9,223 nt of DNA, from positions 1 through 9,223 of the forward strand of contig CAZSPL010000163.1 in assembly GCA_964608735.1 (NCBI GenBank). The letters run 5' to 3'. Below, one piece after another: positions 1-5,055 of the stretch. The stretch's first letter is position 1; every line of letters starts with the position of its first letter. The notes beneath the pieces were generated by a model. The model worked only from the letters and a program-made list of their open reading frames with translations. It did no database searches and was not told the DNA's origin. Made by a program: the position numbers and the translations under genes. Source of the stretch: CAZSPL01 sp964608735. GTDB lineage: Bacteria; JAJVIF01; JAPKYR01; CAZSPL01.

Positions 1-19
1 GTTTCTGCTTATATGATTC

Positions 20-130
20 CTACCAACCCAGATTTGCTGCAAAAGAGTTGAATAGCGCACAGAAAGAGATAACAACTGCAAAAAGCGCGATTGCATTTTT
101 CTTAAAAAATGATGCTTTCTTGGTAATCAT
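20..130 (-). CDS. small 36-residue protein resembling a signal peptide, or a broken secreted-protein gene
   Basis: I do not recognise this ORF. It starts with ATG at 128-130, preceded by a strong Shine-Dalgarno (GGGAGGA on the minus strand, 136-142) that begins directly after the dnaJ stop codon, so it is probably co-transcribed with dnaJ and perhaps translationally coupled to it. The 36 residues have a lysine-rich N-terminus (MITKK, then FKK), a hydrophobic core (AIALFAVVISFCALF) and a small-residue stretch (NSFAA) like a Sec cleavage site, after which only NLGW remains before TAG at 20-22. That is a complete signal peptide with almost no mature protein. It may be a true micropeptide, or the start of a secreted-protein gene broken by a nonsense or frameshift mutation or a sequencing error; only 19 bases follow in the window. 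The stretch is much more AT-rich than dnaJ. Confidence 0.45.
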   Translation of the reverse strand: MITKKASFFKKNAIALFAVVISFCALFNSFAANLGW

Positions 131-142
131 AGTGTTCCTCCC

Positions 143-1276
143 TTACTTTCTATACTTCAAATCCTTCCTGTAGTCCGCCTTATCCTCCGCCTGCAGCTCT
201 TTCATGAGGTCCTTTGCTTTCTTGTTCATATTGGTAGGCGTGACGAGTTTGATTTGGACGATCTGGTCGCCGGTACCCACGCCCCGGAGTTTGGGCACCC
301 CTTTGCCGCGAAGGCGGAACAACTGCCCGCTCTGCGCGCCGGGGGGGATGTTCATGGTCGCGGTGCCGCTTATGGTCGGTACGCGTATCTTCGCGCCGAG
401 CGATGCTTCATAAATGCTCAGCGGAATTTCGCAGTAGAGATTGTCCCCCTTGCGCTCGAAGAAACGGTGGATGAGTACGCGGATGACGACGTAGAGATCG
501 CCCGACGGGCCGCCGTTCATGCCGGCTTCCCCTTTGCCCTGGGCGGCGAGAAGACGCATGTTCGTATCGACGCCGGCGGGGATGTTGATAGTCAATGTTT
601 CGCTCTTCAGCTCGGAGCCGCGCCCGTGGCATTTCGTGCAGGGGCTCGTGTTGATGGTGCCGCGTCCGCCGCATTTCTCGCAGGTGGTGAACATGGTCAT
701 GAATCCCTGCTGACGCGCGGTCTGTCCGGAGCCCTTGCACGCCGTACACTGCACCGGCTGCGTACCCGGTTCGCCACCGGAGCCGTGGCATCGCTCGCAT
801 GGCGACTGATGCTGCACGCGTATTGTCTTATCGGTGCCGGAGACGACTTCCTCGAGGGTGAGGTCGATGGGATATTGCAAATCGCGTCCGCGCGCCGGGC
901 CGGTGTGACGCGCCCGCCCGCCGCGTCCGCCGAAAAACATCTCGAAGATGTCATCCATCCCGCCGAATCCGCCGCCGCCCTGCTGGCTGAATCCCTCGAA
1001 ATCGAAATCGCCGAATCCGCCGGAGCCGGGGCCTCCGGGCGGTGGGCCGCCCTCGAATGCCGCCCAGCCGAACTGATCGTACTGCCGGCGTTTATCCGGG
1101 TCGCTGAGTATTTCATACGCGGCGCTGACTTCCTTGAATTTCGTCGAGGCATCCTCCGACGGGTTGACATCGGGATGGTACTTCCGCGCCATCTTGCGAT
1201 AGGCTTTTTTTATTTCATCGGCCGGCGCATCCTTGGATACGCCGAGCAATTCATATGCATCGGTCTTGTCAGCCAT
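143..1276 (-). CDS. dnaJ: molecular chaperone DnaJ (Hsp40)
   Basis: DnaJ is the cytoplasmic J-domain co-chaperone that delivers unfolded proteins to DnaK (Hsp70) and stimulates its ATPase. The 377-residue protein has the full type I layout: J domain (about 1-70) with the His-Pro-Asp motif at 34-36, a Gly/Phe-rich linker (about 70-125, long GG and FGG runs), four zinc-binding CxxCxGxG repeats at 160-167 (CERCHGSG), 177-184 (CTACKGSG), 199-206 (CEKCGGRG) and 213-220 (CTKCHGRG), and a C-terminal substrate-binding region ending at a lysine/arginine-rich tail. Length is typical of bacterial DnaJ. The ATG start is supported by an AGAGAGG Shine-Dalgarno. dnaK and grpE are not in the window, so the gene stands apart from the usual dnaK-dnaJ pair. 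No CIRCE (HrcA) operator is visible upstream; a sigma70-type promoter is. The large plus-strand open frame across this gene is a shadow. Confidence 0.97.
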   Translation of the reverse strand: MADKTDAYELLGVSKDAPADEIKKAYRKMARKYHPDVNPSEDASTKFKEVSAAYEILSDPDKRRQYDQFGWAAFEGGPPPGGPGSGGFGDFDFEGFSQQGGGGFGGMDDIFEMFFGGRGGRARHTGPARGRDLQYPIDLTLEEVVSGTDKTIRVQHQSPCERCHGSGGEPGTQPVQCTACKGSGQTARQQGFMTMFTTCEKCGGRGTINTSPCTKCHGRGSELKSETLTINIPAGVDTNMRLLAAQGKGEAGMNGGPSGDLYVVIRVLIHRFFERKGDNLYCEIPLSIYEASLGAKIRVPTISGTATMNIPPGAQSGQLFRLRGKGVPKLRGVGTGDQIVQIKLVTPTNMNKKAKDLMKELQAEDKADYRKDLKYRK

Positions 1277-1344
1277 ATGTCCTCTCTACAGCATAATACC
1301 TGATATGCGGCCATCCTCACGGGGGGAAAAGCCGCACTCGGGAG

Positions 1345-1373
1345 AATGTAGCATATAATATTATCACTGTCAA
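1345..1373 (-). promoter_or_regulatory. sigma70-type promoter of dnaJ
   Basis: On the minus strand a perfect TTGACA (-35, 1368-1373) is followed after exactly 17 nt by TACATT (-10, 1345-1350), with TGC directly before the -10 (extended -10). Predicted transcription starts near 1338, giving a leader of about 60 nt. That leader can form a 6-bp stem (1306-1311 with 1331-1336) enclosing a C-rich loop. The promoter lies just downstream of the terminator of the neighbouring minus-strand unit, so dnaJ appears to be independently transcribed. Confidence 0.7.
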
Positions 1374-1397
1374 GATAGTTGAGTGTAATAATGTAAC

Positions 1398-1451
1398 CTA
1401 AGGGATATTAAAAACCCCCGCCGGGTGGCACGCCCGACGGGGTATTCGCAT
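1398..1451 (-). CDS. possible 17-residue ORF overlapping a terminator
   Basis: A very good Shine-Dalgarno (GAGGAGG on the minus strand, just above 1451) sits a few bases before an ATG at 1449-1451, giving a 17-codon frame beginning MRIPRR and ending at TAG (1398-1400). The reading frame runs through the intrinsic terminator hairpin at 1410-1442, so most transcripts would end inside it and no full product would be made. It may be a fortuitous ATG after a relic ribosome site, or a third, degenerate member of the small-gene series upstream. I do not claim a function. Confidence 0.18.
   Translation of the reverse strand: MRIPRRACHPAGVFNIP
1410..1442 (-). terminator. intrinsic terminator of the riboswitch-controlled small-gene unit
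   Basis: Read on the minus strand, CCCCGUCGGG (1433-1442) pairs with CCCGGCGGGG (1416-1425) in a 10-bp stem with one U-G wobble and a 7-nt loop, followed by a G and five U residues (1410-1414). On the plus strand the wobble becomes a mismatch and no T-tract follows, so the signal is directional. It closes the unit that begins with the riboswitch and separates it from the dnaJ promoter. Confidence 0.8.
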
Positions 1452-1483
1452 TTACCTCCTCAAAGGTTTATATATTCGCTTGA

Positions 1484-1594
1484 TCAGTGCATGTCATTAT
1501 CATTCTGGACGAGGTCCCTGACATGCATCCGGTTAACCGCAAACGCAACGATCACGAAAGTCGCAAAAGTTATGATGAAAATAATCTCGTTCAT
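1484..1594 (-). CDS. 36-residue single-pass membrane microprotein
   Basis: This gene is too short for normal gene finders. The ATG at 1592-1594 has a perfect AGGAGG Shine-Dalgarno (1600-1605) five bases upstream, and TGA is at 1484-1486. The product has a short N-terminus (MNE), about 18 hydrophobic residues (approximately 4-20, IIFIITFATFVIVAFAV), then NRMHVRD and an acidic/amide-rich tail. By the positive-inside rule the C-terminus would be cytoplasmic. It lies 49 nt downstream of the 31-residue gene, upstream of the shared terminator and in the same riboswitch-controlled unit. Both proteins carry V-N-R-(L/M)-H at the membrane exit, which suggests they are paralogues or partners. Size and topology resemble accessory peptides such as CydX or KdpF, but no partner enzyme is present and I see no specific similarity. 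The function is unknown. Confidence 0.68.
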   Translation of the reverse strand: MNEIIFIITFATFVIVAFAVNRMHVRDLVQNDNDMH

Positions 1595-1643
1595 ATAAGC
1601 CTCCTGTAGCGCTGACGTTCGACTGGGTGGAGTCGCCGGGGCC

Positions 1644-1739
1644 CTACCGCTCGTTCGGTGACGGCTTATGCAGCCTGTTCACGAACCAGAACAGGAAGAG
1701 GATACCGCTGAGGGTAACCAGGAAAACGTTGTAATCCAT
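1644..1739 (-). CDS. 31-residue single-pass membrane microprotein
   Basis: First gene after the riboswitch terminator. The ATG at 1737-1739 is preceded by GGAGGTG (1744-1750), a near-ideal ribosome site, and TAG is at 1644-1646. The product begins MDYN, has one hydrophobic segment of about 17 residues (5-21, VFLVTLSGILFLFWF), then VNRLHK and a short polar tail (PSPNER). The charge pattern predicts N-out, C-in topology. The V-N-R-L-H motif directly after the membrane segment matches VNRMH in the next gene. Two unrelated overlapping longer frames here lack ribosome sites and run through the riboswitch, so this ORF is preferred. No family is recognised. Expression is expected to depend on read-through of the terminator at 1798-1835, hence on c-di-GMP. 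Confidence 0.68.
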   Translation of the reverse strand: MDYNVFLVTLSGILFLFWFVNRLHKPSPNER

Positions 1740-1797
1740 CCTTCACCTCCCAAGTGATCGATTCACACAAACGGTTCGTTCCCGGCAGCGCGGCAAT

Positions 1798-1835
1798 AAA
1801 AAAACCGCCTTCTCCCGACGGGGCGCCAAAGGCGG
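1798..1835 (-). terminator. intrinsic terminator acting as riboswitch expression platform
   Basis: On the minus strand CCGCCUU (1829-1835) pairs perfectly with AAGGCGG (1805-1811) and is followed by seven U residues (1798-1804). The 17-nt loop can itself fold partly. It lies about 25 nt after the aptamer and about 60 nt before the first small gene, the position of a transcriptional expression platform. The 5' arm overlaps a CCUUUG that can alternatively pair with CAAAGG of the aptamer. Confidence 0.8.
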
Positions 1836-1858
1836 CAATGCATCCAGCATGGCATCGA

Positions 1859-1937
1859 GTCCTTCGGCAGGCCGGCGGTCTTCGTGAGACCCTGACCTTT
1901 GCGTACCGGGGTCGCCCCCGGATTGCCCTTTCGGGAC
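1859..1937 (-). promoter_or_regulatory. cyclic-di-GMP class I (GEMM-I) riboswitch aptamer
   Basis: Read on the minus strand, the segment has the GEMM-I landmarks in order: closing stem GUCC/GGAC (1934-1937 with 1859-1862); AAAGGGCAA; a hairpin CCGGGG-GCGA-CCCCGG (1906-1921) with a GNRA tetraloop; ACGCAAAGG; a second hairpin GGUCU/AGACC (1877-1891); and GCCGGCCUGCCGA. GGCA (1924-1927) pairs with UGCC (1866-1869). By alignment with the Vibrio cholerae Vc2 aptamer as I recall it, the ligand-contacting residues are kept: G20 (base 1927), G21-C46 (1926 and 1901), A47 (1900) and C92 (1867). A G at position 20 favours c-di-GMP over the cGAMP-binding GEMM-Ib variant. The second hairpin is short, so the tetraloop receptor is not obvious. 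The aptamer is followed by a terminator and two microprotein genes. Confidence 0.78.
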
Positions 1938-1956
1938 ATCGCTCTTCAGTTGCGAT

Positions 1957-1967
1957 ATTATAATACC
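1957..1967 (-). promoter_or_regulatory. extended -10 promoter of the riboswitch transcript
   Basis: The minus strand reads GTGTGGTATTATAATATCG here. It contains a perfect TATAAT (1957-1962) and, in an overlapping register, TGG-TATTAT (1959-1967), an extended -10. No good TTGACA is found 16-18 nt upstream, consistent with extended -10 recognition. Transcription would start near 1950, about 13 nt before the aptamer, giving a leader of roughly 210 nt to the first small gene. Confidence 0.5.
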
Positions 1968-1994
1968 ACACGAACGGCGTTTCCGCAAGGCTGT

Positions 1995-2048
1995 AACCGG
2001 CTTCCGATGCGGGTTGCATAAGAACTGGCAAAATCGGATTAACCGGTT
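1995..2048. repeat. interrupted inverted repeat upstream of the riboswitch promoter
   Basis: AACCGG (1995-2000) and TCCGAT (2003-2008) are mirrored by ATCGGA (2033-2038) and CCGGTT (2043-2048), giving 12 complementary pairs in two blocks around a 24-bp centre. No U-tract follows on either strand, so it is not an intrinsic terminator. It could be an operator for a dimeric or tetrameric regulator, or a structured element. The rest of the non-coding stretch, 2049-2190, shows nothing I can identify. Confidence 0.4.
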
Positions 2049-2191
2049 TCCCCCCCGGGTCTTTTCCCAAGCGGGATGCGCGCGACGCAAAAAACCCATG
2101 ATTTTTCAGCTTTGATTTTTGAGCATTTCAAGAAGCATATCCGGTTATATCGCGGAATTAATATATGCCCGGAGGGGCCCTGCTCGCATCC

Positions 2192-2220
2192 TTGACACAC
2201 ATGTAGAGGTATGCTATATT
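2192..2220 (+). promoter_or_regulatory. strong sigma70-type promoter of the lipoprotein gene
   Basis: Perfect TTGACA (2192-2197), a 17-nt spacer and TATATT (2215-2220), with TGC before the -10 (extended -10). Predicted start is near 2226-2229. The layout is almost the same as that of the dnaJ promoter (TTGACA, 17 nt, TGC, TACATT). Confidence 0.75.
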
Positions 2221-2224
2221 GCGC

Positions 2225-2272
2225 GTTAATTCTTATTAACGGTTGGAAGCCGTTAAAGGCTTCCTGTTTTTT
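2225..2272 (+). terminator. leader terminator with overlapping alternative hairpins (attenuator-like)
   Basis: GGAAGCC (2245-2251) pairs perfectly with GGCTTCC (2258-2264) around a 6-nt loop, followed by TG and six T (2265-2272): an intrinsic terminator lying between the promoter and the lipoprotein start. An alternative stem, TTAACGG (2236-2242) with CCGTTAA (2250-2256), overlaps its 5' arm and cannot coexist with it. A third stem, GTTAAT/ATTAAC (2225-2240), overlaps the 5' arm of the second. The predicted transcription start may clip the first stem. There is no leader ORF, so ribosome-stalling attenuation is unlikely. No known riboswitch class is recognised. Confidence 0.6.
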
Positions 2273-2292
2273 GCATGCGGAGGTAACTTTTA

Positions 2293-3000
2293 GTGAAGCT
2301 TAAATCAATCATGTTGTTGAGCCTCCTCCTTCTGATTGCTCTTTCCTACGGCGGATGCAAAGGCGACAACGAGAATTTCACGATCCCCATCTTCATCAAC
2401 AACCCGGGTGCGCAGGACCCCGCCACTATCCTGACCGACATCTTCATCAAGCCGGGCTGGATCAACGTTGCGGTCGGCGACAGCCAGTTGTTCGAGGCGG
2501 TAGCGCGCTACCAGGACGGTCACGAGATCGACTTCACGAACAGCGTGATATGGGTGGTCGACGGGCTCAACTGGACTTCCAACCGTGGATATTTCCCAAA
2601 GCCCGGGAAACTCGTAACGACCCAGGTCGGAAGCCTGCCGGTCAACGTCCGCTTCAACGGCGAGCTCCACGGTGTAGCAACGGTAACGGTCTACAATCCC
2701 GACATCGACCTTCCGCCGAAGCCGCCGATAGATCTCGATTATTCGGTGCTTGTGAACAAAGATATCTATCTTACGTGGGCCATCAATCCCCCCGCGGAGC
2801 CGGATTTGCTCGGGTTCAACGTATACCGTTCGAGGACATCGGCTGTCGGCTACGTGCAGTTGAATTATGAGCCGGTGCTGAACCCGTTCTACCGCGACCA
2901 GGAAGCCGCGGGCGGGATATTCTATTACGTGGTGACCACGATAGATACGGACGGCCAAGAGTCGGATTATTCATACGAACTGCTTGTCGATAAGCGATAG
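2293..3000 (+). CDS. putative lipoprotein with bacterial Ig-like and fibronectin type III-like domains
   Basis: The 235-residue product begins with a lipoprotein signal: Lys at 2 and 4, a leucine-rich core (8-17) and LSYGGC with the acylated Cys at 22 (Tyr at -3 is unusual, Gly-Gly at -2/-1 is normal). After a polar linker, residues about 47-140 look like a bacterial Ig-like (Big_2-type) domain: IKPGWINVAVGDSQLF, an ARYQDG stretch and a final VATVTV strand. Residues about 145-232 look like an FN3-type domain (DIYLTW, GFNVYRS, FYYVVTTIDTDGQES). Such domains mediate adhesion or protein contacts on surface lipoproteins; no catalytic motif is seen. The GTG start is set by GGAGG at 2279-2283 and the fit of the signal peptide. 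The gene stands alone between its own promoter and a terminator, and its leader contains an attenuator-like terminator. The specific function is unknown. Confidence 0.85.
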   Translation: MKLKSIMLLSLLLLIALSYGGCKGDNENFTIPIFINNPGAQDPATILTDIFIKPGWINVAVGDSQLFEAVARYQDGHEIDFTNSVIWVVDGLNWTSNRGYFPKPGKLVTTQVGSLPVNVRFNGELHGVATVTVYNPDIDLPPKPPIDLDYSVLVNKDIYLTWAINPPAEPDLLGFNVYRSRTSAVGYVQLNYEPVLNPFYRDQEAAGGIFYYVVTTIDTDGQESDYSYELLVDKR

Positions 3001-3024
3001 GGCGAGGGTGTATGCATGCAAGTC

Positions 3025-3051
3025 AAGCCCGTATTTCGCGGGCTTTTTTTT
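3025..3051 (+). terminator. intrinsic terminator after the lipoprotein gene
   Basis: AAGCCCG (3025-3031) pairs perfectly with CGGGCTT (3039-3045) around a 7-nt loop, and eight T (3044-3051) complete a strong signal 25 bases after the lipoprotein stop. Confidence 0.9.
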
Positions 3052-3125
3052 CTTTGACACCGGGGGGCTTGCATGATTGTCCTTTAAATTGAACGTCCGG
3101 AGTATTTTAGCAATCAGAAGAATAT

Positions 3126-4115
3126 ATGGCGCTTGTCGAAGTAGAAAACCTGACCAAGATCTATGGCTTCCCGCCGAGGCTGCTCGCGAATATTTTCGGG
3201 TACGACCCGACGGTGCCGCAGGCTTCCCGCCGGATGGTACGGGCGGTGGACAACCTGAGCGTTACCGTGGAGGAGGGGGAGGTATTCGGGCTTCTCGGGC
3301 CGAACGGTTCGGGCAAGACCACCCTTGTAAAATTGATGCTCGATATCATACGTCCGACCCTCGGTAGCATCTCCGTTATGGGATGCAAGCCGGGTACGAA
3401 GCGCGTGCATCGGCAGGTCGGGTATCTCCCCGAGCAACCGTATTTCTACGACCGCATGAACGCGGTGGAGCTTCTCGAATTCTACGGGGCCATTTATAAG
3501 ATCGACCGGGTCACGCTTCACCAGCGGATCAACGAAGCCATCGACCTTGTAAGCCTTCGCGGGCACGAGCGCCGTAACCTGCGTTCCTATTCGAAAGGCA
3601 TGCTGCAGCGCATCGGGCTTGCGCAGGCACTCATATCGAAACCGAAAATCGTATTCCTCGATGAGCCGTCCACCGGGCTGGACCCGTTGGGACGCAAGCA
3701 TGTCAAGACCGTGATCTCGAGGCTTCGCGACTCGGGCACGACTGTTTTCTTCAACACGCACATACTGAGCGATGTCGAGGATGTCGCCAACCGTGTGGCG
3801 ATAATCCATCGCGGGCAGTTGATACGTATCGGCAACGTTTCCGAGATGACGGAGAGCATCGACAAGATTTTCGTGAAGCTCCGGACGATCGACGAGAGCT
3901 ACCTCGGGCTCTTCGACGGGCTGGCGGAGAGCGTCGAAGTAATCGAGGACAAACTGGTGCTGAGGTTCACCGACCGGGATGGGATACCCGAGGCGATAAG
4001 GCGTCTCGCGAACGCGGGCGCGGATATCTTCGAGGTGAAGTATCAGCGCGAGACGCTCGAGGATGTGTTCGTGCGCGAGGTTACCGGCAACGATCAAGGG
4101 CGGGGGGCGAAGTAA
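3126..4115 (+). CDS. ABC transporter ATP-binding protein (ABC-2 exporter family)
   Basis: ATPase subunit of an export-type ABC transporter; it hydrolyses ATP at the inner membrane and pairs with the permease encoded next. The 329 residues show Walker A GPNGSGKT (58-65), Q-loop Gln 104 in GYLPEQP, a signature in the form YSKGM (155-159) instead of LSGGQ, Walker B IVFLDE (175-180), the STGLDP D-loop and H-loop His 212. A C-terminal extension of about 90 residues ends near LEDVFVREVTG, as in CcmA/NatA-like exporters. Odd point: between the first strand (LTKIYG, 9-14) and VRAVDNL (38-44) there are about 20 extra residues, where such proteins normally go almost straight on. ATG at 3126 has only a weak AGAAG ribosome site. 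The stop overlaps the next start (TAATG), implying coupled translation. A TTGACA occurs at 3054-3059 but without a convincing -10. The substrate is not predictable. Confidence 0.93.
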   Translation: MALVEVENLTKIYGFPPRLLANIFGYDPTVPQASRRMVRAVDNLSVTVEEGEVFGLLGPNGSGKTTLVKLMLDIIRPTLGSISVMGCKPGTKRVHRQVGYLPEQPYFYDRMNAVELLEFYGAIYKIDRVTLHQRINEAIDLVSLRGHERRNLRSYSKGMLQRIGLAQALISKPKIVFLDEPSTGLDPLGRKHVKTVISRLRDSGTTVFFNTHILSDVEDVANRVAIIHRGQLIRIGNVSEMTESIDKIFVKLRTIDESYLGLFDGLAESVEVIEDKLVLRFTDRDGIPEAIRRLANAGADIFEVKYQRETLEDVFVREVTGNDQGRGAK

Positions 4116-5047
4116 TGGGCATAATGGCGCGGCATACGTTTGTCGAGATCCTGCAGACGAAGATATTCTGGGTGATGCTGCTGTTTTCGATCCTCTCAAT
4201 TTCACTCGCCGGTTATTTCGTAACACATGCAATGATCCTGGATGAAGTCGGGCTGCAAAGCGGCGAGAAGATGTCGCGTAAGGATATCGCTGATATAAAA
4301 ATACCTTTACCGGATGAGTGCGGACTTAACACCGGTATGGTCGGCGGGATGATGGCACCGAGCCTGTCCATGACAGCCGTCATGCAGGTAATAGGATTTG
4401 GCATGGTCGCGTTTTTCTCGAATCTTGCCGCCGTATTTCTCATGATGGGTTTGATACCCGGTGAATTATCCAGGAGGAGTATTTACACGTTAATTTCGAA
4501 ACCATTGACGCGGTCGGATATATTTCTCGGAAAGCTTCTTGGGGGCTGGGCAGCCGTATACCTGTTCACGTTCATCCTCGGGATGATGTTCACCATATTC
4601 GTTTACCTTGCGGGCGCCCCATTTATGCCGAAATTCTTTCTCGTTACAATCATCGGGGGAATTTCACCGATGCTTTTCGGAGCGATAGCCTTTGTACTCG
4701 GCACGTTTTTCCGCTCAACGGCGGTCGGTTTCTTCTCTATGGTGACGCTGTTCTTATGTACGCAAGCCGGGAATATGATGATTTACGGCATCGGTAATCA
4801 GTTGCTCAAATGGGTGAAGCTTACGGATTTCGTGCTTGCCTATCTGCCGCCACTATCGAAGATAAAGTTCCTGGTGTTTAACTTCATAGATTACAGCTTT
4901 TTCAGCGGCCTTACGGAAATGATCAACGATTTTGGGGCGAGCAAGGTATATCACGACTGGTGGGCCAACGCGTTGTTTGTGGCGGGCTATCTTTTTGTCG
5001 TGGTGTTTGTCGGGTGGATCGTTTTCAGGCAGAAGGAATTCAATTAA
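4115..5047 (+). CDS. ABC-2 type transporter permease
   Basis: Membrane partner of the preceding ATPase. Its start overlaps the ATPase stop by one base. The 310-residue protein has about six membrane segments (roughly 17-37, 84-112, 142-166, 172-196, 199-221 and 283-305). The first is followed by a long polar loop (about 40-80) that would face the periplasm in the usual ABC-2 topology. The TLISKPLTRSDIFLGK stretch (about 130-145) after the second segment matches the conserved cytoplasmic coupling region of ABC-2/NosY-like permeases (I-x-S-K-P-x-x-R then GK). A single permease and a single ATPase suggest a homodimeric exporter. No accessory or substrate gene adjoins it, so the cargo is unknown. 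A second in-frame ATG at residue 4 is possible. Confidence 0.88.
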   Translation: MGIMARHTFVEILQTKIFWVMLLFSILSISLAGYFVTHAMILDEVGLQSGEKMSRKDIADIKIPLPDECGLNTGMVGGMMAPSLSMTAVMQVIGFGMVAFFSNLAAVFLMMGLIPGELSRRSIYTLISKPLTRSDIFLGKLLGGWAAVYLFTFILGMMFTIFVYLAGAPFMPKFFLVTIIGGISPMLFGAIAFVLGTFFRSTAVGFFSMVTLFLCTQAGNMMIYGIGNQLLKWVKLTDFVLAYLPPLSKIKFLVFNFIDYSFFSGLTEMINDFGASKVYHDWWANALFVAGYLFVVVFVGWIVFRQKEFN

Positions 5048-5055
5048 ATCCTCGC

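Noticed and set aside
254..1303. 349-codon open frame on the plus strand
   Set aside because: It is antisense to dnaJ, whose J domain and four zinc repeats are unmistakable; the frame has no ribosome site and an alanine/arginine-rich shadow composition.
1277..1410. CIRCE/HrcA heat-shock operator upstream of dnaJ
   Set aside because: No TTAGCACTC-N9-GAGTGCTAA inverted repeat is present; only short partial CACTC/GAGTG matches occur.
1859..1937. cGAMP-selective GEMM-Ib riboswitch
   Set aside because: The base aligned to position 20 is G (1927 on the minus strand), as in c-di-GMP aptamers; the cGAMP variant usually has A. Exact selectivity still needs binding data.
2011..2042. Sigma54 promoter (TGGCA-like) near 2026
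   Set aside because: TGGCA occurs but the GC element with TTGC at the proper spacing is absent.
1666..2099. Two overlapping minus-strand frames of 134 and 118 codons
   Set aside because: They run through the promoter, aptamer and terminator of the riboswitch and lack ribosome sites; the structured RNA explains the region better.
2305..2958. 217-codon minus-strand frame
   Set aside because: Shadow of the lipoprotein gene, without a start site signal or recognisable domain.
3054..3089. Promoter for the ABC transporter genes from TTGACA at 3054-3059
   Set aside because: No acceptable -10 lies 16-18 nt downstream; the only AT-rich hexamers (near 3083-3089) are about 23 nt away. Transcription of these genes may start elsewhere.
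3114..4232. 372-codon minus-strand frame
   Set aside because: Antisense to the ABC ATPase, whose catalytic motifs are all present on the plus strand.
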